From: Burkholderia sp. Bp9143
Lineage (GTDB): Bacteria > Pseudomonadota > Gammaproteobacteria > Burkholderiales > Burkholderiaceae
NCBI RefSeq assembly: GCF_003853645.1
Contig: NZ_QTPO01000005.1
Coordinates: 62,001-126,000, forward strand
Length of the DNA: 64,000 nucleotides
Direction: 5' to 3'
Below, one piece after another: positions 47,427-55,744 of this stretch. The position numbers were made by a program, and so were the translations under genes. The stretch's first letter is position 1. Each line of letters starts with the position of its first letter. A model generated the notes under the pieces. The model was given only the letters and a program-made list of their open reading frames with translations. It did no database searches and was not told the DNA's origin.

Positions 47427-48191
47427 TCATGCGAGCGACTCGGCCGCGCGGCCGCGCACGTCGCCGGTCAGCCGCGTTTCGATCGTATGCGGCGATTCCT
47501 TGCGCGAGATCGCGAGCAAGCCGTCGAGATACAGCTTGCGAAAACGCAGCTCGCTGTCGATCTGCGCGCGCAGCTTGCCGTACAGCGGCAGAAACACGAG
47601 GTTCGCGAACGCCAGGCCGTAAAGCGTCGCGATGAACGCGACCGCGATGCCCGGGCCGAGCTGCGCCGGCTCGAGAATGTGGCTCGTCACCTGCACCAGC
47701 CCGAGCACCGAGCCGAGGATGCCGAACGTCGGCGCATAGCCGCCGGCCTGCTGCCACACGCGCGCGGCCGCCAGACGGCTGCGCTCGTACGCGTCGAGAT
47801 CGCGCTGCAGCGCGTCCTCGAGCACCGCGGTCGACACGCCGTTCGCGAGCAGTTCGAGCCCGCGTCGCGCGAACGGATGAATGCCGCTCACGTCCATCGA
47901 TTCGAATGCGAGCAGCCCTTCGAGCTTCGCGCGATCGCCCCATTCGAGCAGGTCGGTCAGGTGCTTGCGGTCGACCTCCTGCGCACGCACGAATGCGAGC
48001 CGCAACTGCTTCACCGCGTCGAAGAATCGCGCCCACGTGTTCTGGATCATCACCGCGCCGAGCGTGCCGCCGAGCACGATCACGAGCGCTTCGAACTGGA
48101 ACAGCGTCGAAAAATGCCCGCCTTCCAGTGCGAAGCCGAACACGATCGCCGCGCCACCGAGCAGCACGCCGGCCAGGGTCAACAGGTCCAT
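47427..48191 (-). CDS. MotA-like stator protein
   Basis: A 254-residue four-helix MotA/TolQ/ExbB-superfamily protein, closest to MotA/PomA. It opens LLTLAGVLLGGAAIVFGFALEGG, has FEALVIVLGGTLGAVMI (helix 2), a cytoplasmic loop of about 100 residues, and the paired helices GGYAPTFGILGSVLGLVQV and GIAVAFIATLYGLAFANLVFLPLYGKL; the conserved prolines of MotA helices 3 and 4 fall at PTFG and LPLYG. The cytoplasmic loop is where flagellar MotA contacts FliG. The gene sits 16 bases after a protein with a FliG-like C-terminus, making a direct interaction plausible. Confidence 0.88.
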   Translation of the reverse strand: MDLLTLAGVLLGGAAIVFGFALEGGHFSTLFQFEALVIVLGGTLGAVMIQNTWARFFDAVKQLRLAFVRAQEVDRKHLTDLLEWGDRAKLEGLLAFESMDVSGIHPFARRGLELLANGVSTAVLEDALQRDLDAYERSRLAAARVWQQAGGYAPTFGILGSVLGLVQVTSHILEPAQLGPGIAVAFIATLYGLAFANLVFLPLYGKLRAQIDSELRFRKLYLDGLLAISRKESPHTIETRLTGDVRGRAAESLA

Positions 48192-48207
48192 ATGCGTCTC
48201 CGTCGGG

Positions 48208-49524
48208 TTACGCGTCGGATGAAGCCAGCGGCACGGAGGCCGCGCCTGCGACCGGTGCCTTGGCCGCGCGAACGGCATCCAGCACGCGCCGCTCGATCTC
48301 CTCGATCTCGAGCGGATCGAGCTTGAGCTCGCGACGCATCACCCACGACACCTCGTTGCGCCGCGCTTCCGTCATCACGGAGAACAGCTTGTCGGCCACC
48401 GCGCGATCGTCGAGGCTCGCGATCAGCTTCGCGAGATCGTACGTGTCGAATGCACTGATCACGTCGAACAGCGTGCGCTGGTCGACCCCCACGATATCCT
48501 CGAGCGCGTGCACGTCGCCGCCGGCGCGTCGGTTGCGCCGCGAAAAATACGCGACACCCTTCTGCTCGACGTAACCGAGCACCTTCGACTTGCGGAACGC
48601 GAACACCTCTTCCGCGATCTCGCCGTGCGACAGCTTGTTGAGCAGGAGTTGCCGGTCGACACCGATCAGCGCCTCGAGATCGGCGAGCTCGATCAGCTCC
48701 AGCTCGCTGTTGATCGACACGTCGAGATCGTGATCGGCAACCTGCTGCGCGCGATCGATCACGCGCGCGGCATCGAACGTGACGACCTGGCGCGCATCCG
48801 ACGACGCCGTGTAATCGGCCGCGCCACCGGCATGGTCGGCCGGCGCGGCCTCGATCGTGACGAGATTGAGCTTCTCCATGCGGCGCAGCATCGCGAGCAC
48901 GTGCGGACGCGAATGGCCGGCGATCGCGCGGCAGCGGCGGATCACGTCGGCGAGCGGCACCGACGTCTCCGCCGCGTGCGCCTGCATCGGCCGCCGCGAC
49001 CACGCGTCGTCCGAGCCGCGCGTCTCGGCGCCCGCCATCAGCGACAGCACATGCGCGTACGACAGCACGCCCGGCATGAAATCCGCATGCGTGTAGGTCG
49101 CCAGCTGGTCGTCCTTGCGCTTCACGCGCCGGATCATCGTGCGCACGATATGACGGAGCAGCGCGGACACGTGCTCGATTTCCTCGTCGAGCAGCGCGGC
49201 CGGCACGACCGTGAACTGACAGAACGACAGCGCCTTCGCGGTATGCGCGCGCGGCTCGGACGCGAGCAGCGCGGATTCGCCGAAGAATTCGCCGCGCCCG
49301 AGCGTCGCGACGACGACGCGCTTGTCGTCGCAGCGCGTCGACAGCTCGACCTTGCCGTCGGCGATCAGAAAAATGACGGGCTCTCCGGCGAAGCCCTCCG
49401 AGTAGACGATCTCGCCGGGCGCGGCCGTACGCGTCCACGATTGCTGACGATTCAAGTTGATTCCCCTGCTGCGCTGGTTATTGCGGACCGCGTCGCATGT
49501 CGCAGGCATGCGATCGTCGGTCAT
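48208..49524 (-). CDS. CRP-type cyclic-nucleotide module fused to a FliG-like C-terminus
   Basis: A protein of up to 438 residues with an unusual layout. Residues about 35-150 form a cyclic-nucleotide-binding fold; GEFFGESALLASEPRAHTAKA is a good phosphate-binding cassette (FGE...PRxxT). Residues about 190-230 (ADVIRRCRAIAGHSRPHVLAMLRRMEKLNL) resemble a CRP-type winged helix. The rest is helical, with two repeats starting LEALIGVDRQLL and LEDIVGVDQRTL; the second continues FDTYDLAKLIASLDD and resembles FliG-C. It heads an operon with MotA- and MotB-like genes. The start may be ATG at 49524 or TTG at 49455, which has AGGGG at an ideal distance. Confidence 0.75.
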   Translation of the reverse strand: MTDDRMPATCDAVRNNQRSRGINLNRQQSWTRTAAPGEIVYSEGFAGEPVIFLIADGKVELSTRCDDKRVVVATLGRGEFFGESALLASEPRAHTAKALSFCQFTVVPAALLDEEIEHVSALLRHIVRTMIRRVKRKDDQLATYTHADFMPGVLSYAHVLSLMAGAETRGSDDAWSRRPMQAHAAETSVPLADVIRRCRAIAGHSRPHVLAMLRRMEKLNLVTIEAAPADHAGGAADYTASSDARQVVTFDAARVIDRAQQVADHDLDVSINSELELIELADLEALIGVDRQLLLNKLSHGEIAEEVFAFRKSKVLGYVEQKGVAYFSRRNRRAGGDVHALEDIVGVDQRTLFDVISAFDTYDLAKLIASLDDRAVADKLFSVMTEARRNEVSWVMRRELKLDPLEIEEIERRVLDAVRAAKAPVAGAASVPLASSDA

Positions 49525-49923
49525 CCCCGTGCCCGTCTTAACGTCATCGGCACAGGCATCCTTTAGGAAAATCGAACTCGTTTCGATCGAAAATCAAGGT
49601 GAAACGTTTGCGGATCTCCGGACATCCTTGGAAGATTCGATTCGATACATCCGTGCATCGCCCGAGCGAAAACTCGGGCATGCGCGGGCGACCCAATCGC
49701 CCCCTTCCCCGGCTCCCTGCGATGAACCGGAAGCGACGCGCCGAAGCCGTCGCACCGGCCGATACCGCCGGCGTTCATTTCGGAATGCTGCGTTTATCTC
49801 GGCGGTGTCCCGAAGCGACGTCCCCGGAGCTATCCGGCCCCGTTACTTCACATATCGTCCGATAATTTGCTTTTATTTTCATCTAAAATCCCGCTTCCTC
49901 TTACTTTAGGATGGAAGACCGTT
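49525..49923. promoter_or_regulatory. Divergent control region between the motor operon and the hydrolase gene
   Basis: About 400 bases with no gene. GTGAAACGTTT lies at 49599-49609, the same word found in the two other control regions of this locus. A perfect hairpin, GCCCGAG (49660-49666), loop CGAAAA, CTCGGGC (49673-49679), stands in the middle without a T run, so it is more likely an operator or RNA element than a terminator. I found no sigma-54-like element here. Confidence 0.45.
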
Positions 49924-50892
49924 TTGTTTAAACCGACGAAAACCATCTCGCGTACGGCCATTGCCGCATGCGTTGCTTATGCCGGGCTCATGCCTTTATC
50001 CCGGCCCGCCAATGCCCAGGTCGAACCGCTGAAGAATCCGGTCTACGGCGTGACGCTCGACGACCTGACCAAACTGGATGCGATCATCGCGTCGCTGCAG
50101 AACCTGCCGTACCGGCCGACCGTGCGTGTCGTGTTCGACCCGGGCACGTCGGCCGCCGACTACTACGCACCGTTGCTGCGCCTGCACTCGGTCGCGTACG
50201 TGATGGGCGAAGTCTACGATTCCTACTATTTCCCGACGGATCTCACGACGTACAAGGCGCGAACGCAGGAACTGGTGTCGCAGTTGAAAAACACCGTCGA
50301 CGTGTGGGAGATCGCCAACGAAATCAACGGCGAATGGCTGCGTAATGATCCGAGCGGCACGAACACCGTGGTCAATTCGGAAGAGCAGCAAATCGGCCAG
50401 ATGGTTGCCGCGGCCAACACGATCGTCAAATCGAACGGCGGGAAGACCGCGATCACGCTGTACTACAACGACGACAGCAAGGGCAACAACTGCTGGGAGA
50501 AGCCGCAGGACTACTGGAAGACCTGGCCGACGAACTTCCTGCCGTCGACGGTTCGCCAACAGGCCGACTACGCGCTGTTCAGCTACTACCCGTATCAGGA
50601 TTGCCCGGGGCTGAATCCGTCGTGGAACAACGATTTCGCGGCGCTGGAAAGCATCTTCCCGAACGCGAAGGTCGGTTTCGGCGAAATCGGGACATCGGAC
50701 ATCTCCGCGCCGACGTCGGTCCAGCAAAACCTGATCAAGACCTATTACCCGATGGTCAACAGCATGACCGATCCGCGTTTCATCGGCGGATTCTTCTGGT
50801 GGAACTACGTGGAAGAGATGCTCCCCTATTCGACGAGCACCTACTTCCAGTTGTTGCGTCAAACGATCCTCCCGCTGAAGTCGCCCAACTGA
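49924..50892 (+). CDS. Exported clan GH-A-like glycoside hydrolase
   Basis: A 322-residue secreted protein with a TIM-barrel glycosidase pattern. The signal peptide is MFKPTKTISRTAIAACVAYAGLM and ends PANA before Gln32. The acid/base pair of clan GH-A is visible as Asn132-Glu133 in VWEIANEINGEW, and the nucleophile candidate is Glu254 in GFGEIGTSD; a late FFWWNY strand is also typical. The start is TTG at 49924, chosen because GGAAG lies at the right distance and the frame has no ATG before the signal peptide. It probably cuts or trims the exopolysaccharide made by the neighbouring genes. Its exact GH family is uncertain. Confidence 0.75.
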   Translation: MFKPTKTISRTAIAACVAYAGLMPLSRPANAQVEPLKNPVYGVTLDDLTKLDAIIASLQNLPYRPTVRVVFDPGTSAADYYAPLLRLHSVAYVMGEVYDSYYFPTDLTTYKARTQELVSQLKNTVDVWEIANEINGEWLRNDPSGTNTVVNSEEQQIGQMVAAANTIVKSNGGKTAITLYYNDDSKGNNCWEKPQDYWKTWPTNFLPSTVRQQADYALFSYYPYQDCPGLNPSWNNDFAALESIFPNAKVGFGEIGTSDISAPTSVQQNLIKTYYPMVNSMTDPRFIGGFFWWNYVEEMLPYSTSTYFQLLRQTILPLKSPN

Positions 50893-50932
50893 TCGCCCCG
50901 TCCGCAGGCAGTTCCAGCGTCAGCGCAGTCGC

Positions 50933-52627
50933 TCAGAACCACAATGTCGCGCGCACCACGAGACCACGTGCGCGGGCCGCTGACGTCAATGGAAACCGGT
51001 ATTGCACCGTCACGTCGAGATAGCTTGCCGGCGCGGTATACCTGCCTTCGCGAAACCAGTACCGGAACTGGACGCCGGGCCCTACACCGATTGCCGTCCT
51101 GTCCGCCTGACGATTGTCGTGATCGCCGGCCACCGCGACGTGCGGGTAGACGGTCAGCCGATCGCTGAGCATCGGCAAACGCCACGTGTGCCCGTAACGC
51201 AGTTCCGAATAGATGATGTATCGGCCGGCTTTGATGAAGTACGCCCCTTCGACATAGGCCTGCCAGCTGCGCCAGCTCGGTTCGGTGACCCGCAGGTCGG
51301 TGCCCGCTTCCGACGAATAGCCCAGACGCATCAGCCAGTCCGCCATCGACAGGCTGCCGATATGAAACAGCCGCTCGGCGGTCACCACCACGTTCTGGTC
51401 GGGTATCGGCTTGTAGCGCGCTCCCACCGACCCTTGCACGGTCGGCATGCCGGTCACGTTGCCGTTGCCGTCGTAGGCCGTGCCGTATCCGCGCACGAAG
51501 AACTGGAGGATGCGGCCGTTCTGATAGCCGATCTTCGGGGGCTGCCAGTACGCCTCGACACCCGGCTGGAGCACGCTGATGGTGCCTTGCGGGCCGAATG
51601 CGGCCGACTGGTATGGCGCGCTCAGCACGAAACCCCAGGTGCGCTCCAGTTGTTCGACTTCCCGCCGATAGCCGAACTTGCGCTGCGTGTCGAACGCGTG
51701 CTCGTTTTCATCGGCGTCGAGACTGTGTTCGAACAACTGGACGGACTGCTCGTTCAATCCGATCCGCTTCGCGGTATAGCCCGCGTCCGCGTAGTTCATC
51801 GCGTTGCCGGCGCCGCCGGCGAAACCCTCCTGAAATGCGTCGAGCGCCTCGCGATCCTTGTGTTCGCGCAGGAGGTCATAGGCCTGCTGCAACTTCTGTG
51901 TCGCGCTATCGTCGACCGGCGCCAGCGGCGGCTGATCGACTTGCCGTGCTTGCGCCGCGATCGACGCGGCCATGTTCCGCTCGGTGTCCGTCGATGCGTC
52001 GCTGGCCGCCAGGTCCGCCATGCGGATAGCACTTTCGCGGTCACCGGCCTGCAAGCTCAGTTGCGCGATACGCACCTGGATCACGGCCGATTTTTCATCG
52101 GCCAGCGGCGCCAGCGCAACACCGGCCTCATGCGGGCGATTTGCCGCGAGCGCGCTGTCCGACCATGCGAGACGCAGGTTGCGCTGCTGGTCCTTGCTCC
52201 ATTTCCCGGTCGCGACGGCGGCCGAGAAATCGCGACACGCGACGTCGTAATGCATCTGCCGCTGCGCCAGGTAGCCATGCTGCGCCAGTACGGCCGCGCT
52301 TTTCGGAAAGCGAACGCTCAGCGATTCCAGCATCGCGTCCGCTTCGTCAACTTTTCCTTCCCGCCGGTATATGTCCGCGAGCAGCAGCCCGAGCTGCTCG
52401 CTTCCAGGCTGAGTCCTGACGGCACGCAGCGCGTACTCCTCCGCGCGGGGCAGATCGCCTGCGTTGATCGCCTTGTATGCGCCGTCGGCGAGCCGATAGG
52501 CCTTGGGTGTCAGTTGCCGGGCGGCCGATGCCGGAGCCTGCCAGGCCAGCGACATGGCGATCGCCAGGGCACTCAGCCGTGCGCAGCGCTTGAGACCAGC
52601 CGCGATCGGGCGTGTCGAGCGCTTCAT
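50933..52627 (-). CDS. nfrA: NfrA-like outer-membrane exopolysaccharide export protein
   Basis: A 564-residue protein with a signal peptide (LSALAIAMSLAWQAPASAA, about residues 18-36), TPR-like helical repeats over residues 40-290 (for example RLADGAYKAINAGDLPRAEEYALRAV) and a C-terminal strand-rich region ending in Phe, as in outer-membrane barrels. This combination matches NfrA, the phage N4 adsorption protein A of E. coli, which is the export partner of the NfrB synthase. It overlaps the nfrB stop by four bases (ATGA) and is transcribed second. It is shorter than E. coli NfrA, which is close to 1000 residues, so the TPR part is reduced. Confidence 0.8.
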   Translation of the reverse strand: MKRSTRPIAAGLKRCARLSALAIAMSLAWQAPASAARQLTPKAYRLADGAYKAINAGDLPRAEEYALRAVRTQPGSEQLGLLLADIYRREGKVDEADAMLESLSVRFPKSAAVLAQHGYLAQRQMHYDVACRDFSAAVATGKWSKDQQRNLRLAWSDSALAANRPHEAGVALAPLADEKSAVIQVRIAQLSLQAGDRESAIRMADLAASDASTDTERNMAASIAAQARQVDQPPLAPVDDSATQKLQQAYDLLREHKDREALDAFQEGFAGGAGNAMNYADAGYTAKRIGLNEQSVQLFEHSLDADENEHAFDTQRKFGYRREVEQLERTWGFVLSAPYQSAAFGPQGTISVLQPGVEAYWQPPKIGYQNGRILQFFVRGYGTAYDGNGNVTGMPTVQGSVGARYKPIPDQNVVVTAERLFHIGSLSMADWLMRLGYSSEAGTDLRVTEPSWRSWQAYVEGAYFIKAGRYIIYSELRYGHTWRLPMLSDRLTVYPHVAVAGDHDNRQADRTAIGVGPGVQFRYWFREGRYTAPASYLDVTVQYRFPLTSAARARGLVVRATLWF

Positions 52628-54582
52628 CGCTGTTCTCCCGACGGCTTGTTCACCTGAAAGGCCTGCAGCGTCGCATCATTGTCGTCGCGTACCCGTGCGA
52701 GCTCGACGAAGCGCGAGTGCCGGGCGAGTTCGGCAGCGATCTCCGTATCGCTGGCGATGAAATAGGCAACGTTCGATCGGGCTCCCCGCCGCACGACATC
52801 CTGTTCGTCCTGCGTGAGCGGCCGCCCGACCGCGATGTTCAGCGTCCCGTCATCCGAGGTTGAAAACGGAACGGCCAGGTATGCGTACTGCAGCTCGAAT
52901 GCCAGCGAGTCCGCGAAGTGGCCCACCGCGATGTTGCCCAGGCTCACCCGGGGCAGCTCCGCCTGCTCGGCGATGGCATCGGCCAGCGATTCGGCGGATA
53001 GCGCGCTGCCTTCGAGCAACAGTTCGCCCAGCCGCTTGCCGCATGTCAGTTGTTTCTCGAGGCTGGCCTGCAACTGCTCCAGCGTGACCACGCCCCAGCC
53101 GACCAGGAGTTCACCGATCTTGAGGCGCGCCTTGCCGAGCGCTTCGTTCGACAGGTAGGTGTGACTGGTCTTGTCCCATGCAATCGGCTTGCCGCTCACC
53201 AGGTGGCCGATATAGATGCGCCAGGCCCGGCAGACCGCGTAGAAATTGATCAGGTTGTTGACGAGCATCCTCGGGATCGAGAGCAGCCCCTGGACCGGAC
53301 CGTTCAGCTTGCTGACGAAGTGGTAGCGTTGCACGGCCCGGACGCACAGCATGACGGTATTCACCCATAGCAACGGCGCGACCCATGCGCCGATGGTGAC
53401 GAGGCGCGCGCCGACGGGGATCACATGGCCGGCTCTCTGAAGGGCGGCAAGCAACAGGAAGTTGATCAGCACTCCATAGGCAATGACCGAAAACAGCGAC
53501 GTCACGATGCCCTTGCGATCGTGGAAGAACATGTAGCGGGTGAGGAGGTCGCCCTTCCAGCCGAGTTGCTCCCAGCCCTGGAAGGCGATGCCGACGATCC
53601 AGCGCGCGCGCTGCCGGTATGCGGCGCGAAACGTCTCCGGAAAATACTCGCGCGTGGCCAGCAGGTTTTGACTGGCGCCTCCACGCTCTGAATGCCCGCC
53701 GCCGGCATCGCGTGCGACATCCGAGAGCGGAAAGCGGGCAAAGGTTTCCTTCATGCCGAGGTCTCTCAACCGGAAGCTGAAGTCGTAGTCCTCGGTCAGG
53801 GAACTGGTGTTGAACGGAGCGCCGCCACGGGCCTTCGTCGCTGCCTCGATCGAGCGCCGGCTGTAGCACGATGCAACGCCCGCGCCCGGAACGATACCGG
53901 TCAGGCGGGCCCGCACCGGCACGTCCTTCTGGTGCGTTTCGCTGAAATCGTCGAGATAGCAGCCCGCCACGAACTCGTTCCATTTCCGCGGCAATGACAG
54001 GACCGGAAGCTGGACCAGGTCGCTGTCCGCCACCGCATGGTTGAGGTACTTGAGTTCAATCGGATGAACGACATCTTCGCAGTCGTGCATGACGACGCCC
54101 GCGAACCGAATATGGTGGACTTCTTCGTAGCGCAGGATCGCTTCGACGATCCAGTTCAGGCAATCGGCCTTGCAGGTCGGCCCGTCGTTCATGACCGTCG
54201 CACGCGTCACCCGCCCCGGGTACCTGCGCACCATCCGCTCGACTTCCGCCGTGGTTTCCGCGTCGTTGTGATAGGTTCCGACGAAGATGACATAGCGCTC
54301 GTACTCGATGGTCGCCAGGGTGTTCTCGATCATCTTGGCGATCACGTCGTACTCTTTCCATGCCGGCACCATGAGTGCCAGATGGCGCTCCTCCAGCGCG
54401 CGCAGCATGCCGACATCGATGGTCTGCGATTTCTCGCGACGCAGGATTCGCCCGATTTCGAATGACCAATAACAAGCGTCCAGCGTAAGGTCATCCAGCG
54501 TGCTGACCAGGATGACGATGGCGGTCACAATGGCGACGAAGTTGAATGCATACAAATATGCACTCCATATCATATTATCCAT
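52624..54582 (-). CDS. nfrB: NfrB-like glycosyltransferase with c-di-GMP-binding MshEN module
   Basis: A 652-residue inner-membrane synthase. One helix lies at about 8-30; the GT2 catalytic region follows, with GVVMHDCEDVV (167-170 DCED, the metal site), SLTEDYDFSF (TED 263-265) and RQRARW (323-328). Helices follow near 360-460. The C-terminus holds two copies of the MshEN motif: ARLKIGELLVGWGVVTLEQL (from about 486) and RLGELLLEGSALSAESLADA (from 517), each ending in Gln, a known c-di-GMP-binding pattern. E. coli NfrB is a c-di-GMP-activated synthase of a ManNAc polymer. ATG at 54582 is preferred; in-frame starts further upstream lack conservation. Confidence 0.87.
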   Translation of the reverse strand: MDNMIWSAYLYAFNFVAIVTAIVILVSTLDDLTLDACYWSFEIGRILRREKSQTIDVGMLRALEERHLALMVPAWKEYDVIAKMIENTLATIEYERYVIFVGTYHNDAETTAEVERMVRRYPGRVTRATVMNDGPTCKADCLNWIVEAILRYEEVHHIRFAGVVMHDCEDVVHPIELKYLNHAVADSDLVQLPVLSLPRKWNEFVAGCYLDDFSETHQKDVPVRARLTGIVPGAGVASCYSRRSIEAATKARGGAPFNTSSLTEDYDFSFRLRDLGMKETFARFPLSDVARDAGGGHSERGGASQNLLATREYFPETFRAAYRQRARWIVGIAFQGWEQLGWKGDLLTRYMFFHDRKGIVTSLFSVIAYGVLINFLLLAALQRAGHVIPVGARLVTIGAWVAPLLWVNTVMLCVRAVQRYHFVSKLNGPVQGLLSIPRMLVNNLINFYAVCRAWRIYIGHLVSGKPIAWDKTSHTYLSNEALGKARLKIGELLVGWGVVTLEQLQASLEKQLTCGKRLGELLLEGSALSAESLADAIAEQAELPRVSLGNIAVGHFADSLAFELQYAYLAVPFSTSDDGTLNIAVGRPLTQDEQDVVRRGARSNVAYFIASDTEIAAELARHSRFVELARVRDDNDATLQAFQVNKPSGEQR

Positions 54583-54913
54583 TTCCGCGGCTTTCTCTTG
54601 TATGTGCTTCTTCCCCGTCATACCAACGCAAGACGAAACGCTCCCCGTCCCCGTCGACCCCGTCACGTCCACTCCGCGGCTGACGCCACATCAATTCATG
54701 TCGCACTCGAAATAATCGATCAGGTATCGAGCGCTATTGATACGACCACGTAGCAGCACCAGGAATGCAACGTGCCGAGTGGATGACTTTTGAGAGCCGG
54801 TTTCCCCCGCTTGCTTGCCCCCGTCCCTGCATTCGCCAACGCGTTCAGCCATTCCTGATCCTGCGTCTCGCGGTGCTCCCCGGGCACCGTCTTCTCGACG
54901 CACCTCGCTTCAA

Positions 54914-54928
54914 GCAAGTCGCGCGCCA
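54914..54928 (-). promoter_or_regulatory. Sigma-54-like promoter before nfrB
   Basis: The minus strand reads TGGCGCGCGACTTGC followed by T, with GG and GC ten bases apart. It agrees with the consensus at TGGC, the CG pair and TTGCT. It predicts a start near 54902, leaving a leader of about 320 bases before the nfrB ATG. The dyad at 55004-55019 lies 76 bases upstream. Confidence 0.6.
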
Positions 54929-55003
54929 TCATCGCGCCACCCTTGAGCCTTCCGGGCTCCGCGCATGCGCTATACGCAATCGGTGAATCGATCCGAGCCA
55001 AAT

Positions 55004-55019
55004 GTTTCAATGCTGAAAC
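55004..55019. promoter_or_regulatory. GTTTCA/TGAAAC dyad between divergent sigma-54-like promoters
   Basis: GTTTCA, four bases (ATGC), TGAAAC is a perfect inverted repeat with 6-base arms. It lies upstream of both sigma-54-like elements of this gap and shares the TGAAAC half with the other control regions of the locus. This is the shape and position expected of an enhancer-binding-protein site. Confidence 0.5.
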
Positions 55020-55047
55020 GCGGTCGGGCGATCCGCTGAAAGGTGTT

Positions 55048-55063
55048 TGGCAGGTGCGCTGCA
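55048..55063 (+). promoter_or_regulatory. Sigma-54-like promoter before the small exported protein
   Basis: TTGGCAGGTGCGCTGCA on the plus strand has TGGCA, then CTGC and A, with GG and GC ten bases apart. The CTGC in place of TTGC makes it weaker than the other three. It lies about 375 bases upstream of the small exported protein gene at 55436. Confidence 0.4.
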
Positions 55064-55435
55064 GCGCATCGGTTACCGCCATCGGCGGGGCGTCACGCAA
55101 TTCCGGCGGTGACTGGCTTTCCGTGAACCGGCCTTGCGGGCTTTACGCGTGCCGGATTAAATTCGGCGACCCAGGCGGCGTTGCATGCGTGAAACGTTTA
55201 TCGAAACAATTTTTGACTGCCGTAACGCGCCGATTTCGGCGTCGCGGCCAGGTGCACATTTGCGGCGGATGGTACGAATCTAGCTTGAAAGCAAAGCCAT
55301 CCGGTTTTTCATTTTTTTATCCGATATCAAGCACGCAATAAATCACGACATAACACCCCGATTTTAAAGGGGGAATTCGCCGTGCTCGTCTCGTTAACGA
55401 GATGAACGCAATTTGCATATCAAAGGATGAAAATC

Positions 55436-55732
55436 ATGCCTGCGCGTCGCAATCAATCTTTTCGAAACGGGTTAATCACCGCCGGGATACTCGTCGCATT
55501 GACTTCCACGCTCGTCGTCACCGTCGCGGTTCGGGACACGAGCGCGCAGCAGGCGAACACGCCGTCCATCGGCAAGGTCAAGCCCCCGCCATTGCCGAAC
55601 GGTTCTGCTCACGTCAACGTGAAACCCGGCATGTCCGACGAGGATTGGGAAAAGGCCTACAAGGAGACGGGACGCCCCAAGTTCGACAGGAAGTCCGTCA
55701 AGAACGCCAATGGCAACGTGGAACGTGACTAG
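55436..55732 (+). CDS. Small exported protein of unknown function
   Basis: A 98-residue protein with an N-terminal signal peptide or anchor (NGLITAGILVALTSTLVVTVAV, about 11-32) and a Pro/Lys-rich mature part (GKVKPPPLPNGS, MSDEDWEKAYKETGRPKFD). No Cys and no recognised family. ATG at 55436 has AAAGGA at a good distance; the ATG three codons earlier overlaps that site. It lies 12 bases before the deacetylase-like gene, so it belongs to the exopolysaccharide operon on the plus strand. It may be a small periplasmic or membrane partner of the synthase. Confidence 0.7.
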   Translation: MPARRNQSFRNGLITAGILVALTSTLVVTVAVRDTSAQQANTPSIGKVKPPPLPNGSAHVNVKPGMSDEDWEKAYKETGRPKFDRKSVKNANGNVERD

Positions 55733-55744
55733 GGAGAAACGGCC

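Larger units (their letters stand above)
54583..55435. promoter_or_regulatory. Divergent control region between nfrB and the small exported protein
   Basis: About 850 bases with no convincing gene. It contains a minus-strand sigma-54-like promoter (54914-54928) facing nfrB, a plus-strand one (55048-55063), the dyad GTTTCA-ATGC-TGAAAC at 55004-55019 between them, and GTGAAACGTT at 55189-55198. The right-hand third is A+T rich. A hairpin-like run, CTCGTCTCGTTAACGAGATGA, cut here into CTCGTTAACGAG (a perfect 12-base palindrome at 55390-55401), precedes the small gene. Confidence 0.5.

Noticed and set aside
46731-48191. Zorya anti-phage system (ZorA/ZorB-like MotA/MotB pair)
   Set aside because: ZorA proteins carry a very long C-terminal coiled tail, absent here, and no ZorC, ZorD or ZorE-type gene is present. 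The partner gene is CRP/FliG-like instead.
55248-55262. AGGTGCACATTTGC as a fifth sigma-54 promoter
   Set aside because: GG and GC are nine, not ten, bases apart, which sigma-54 does not tolerate well.
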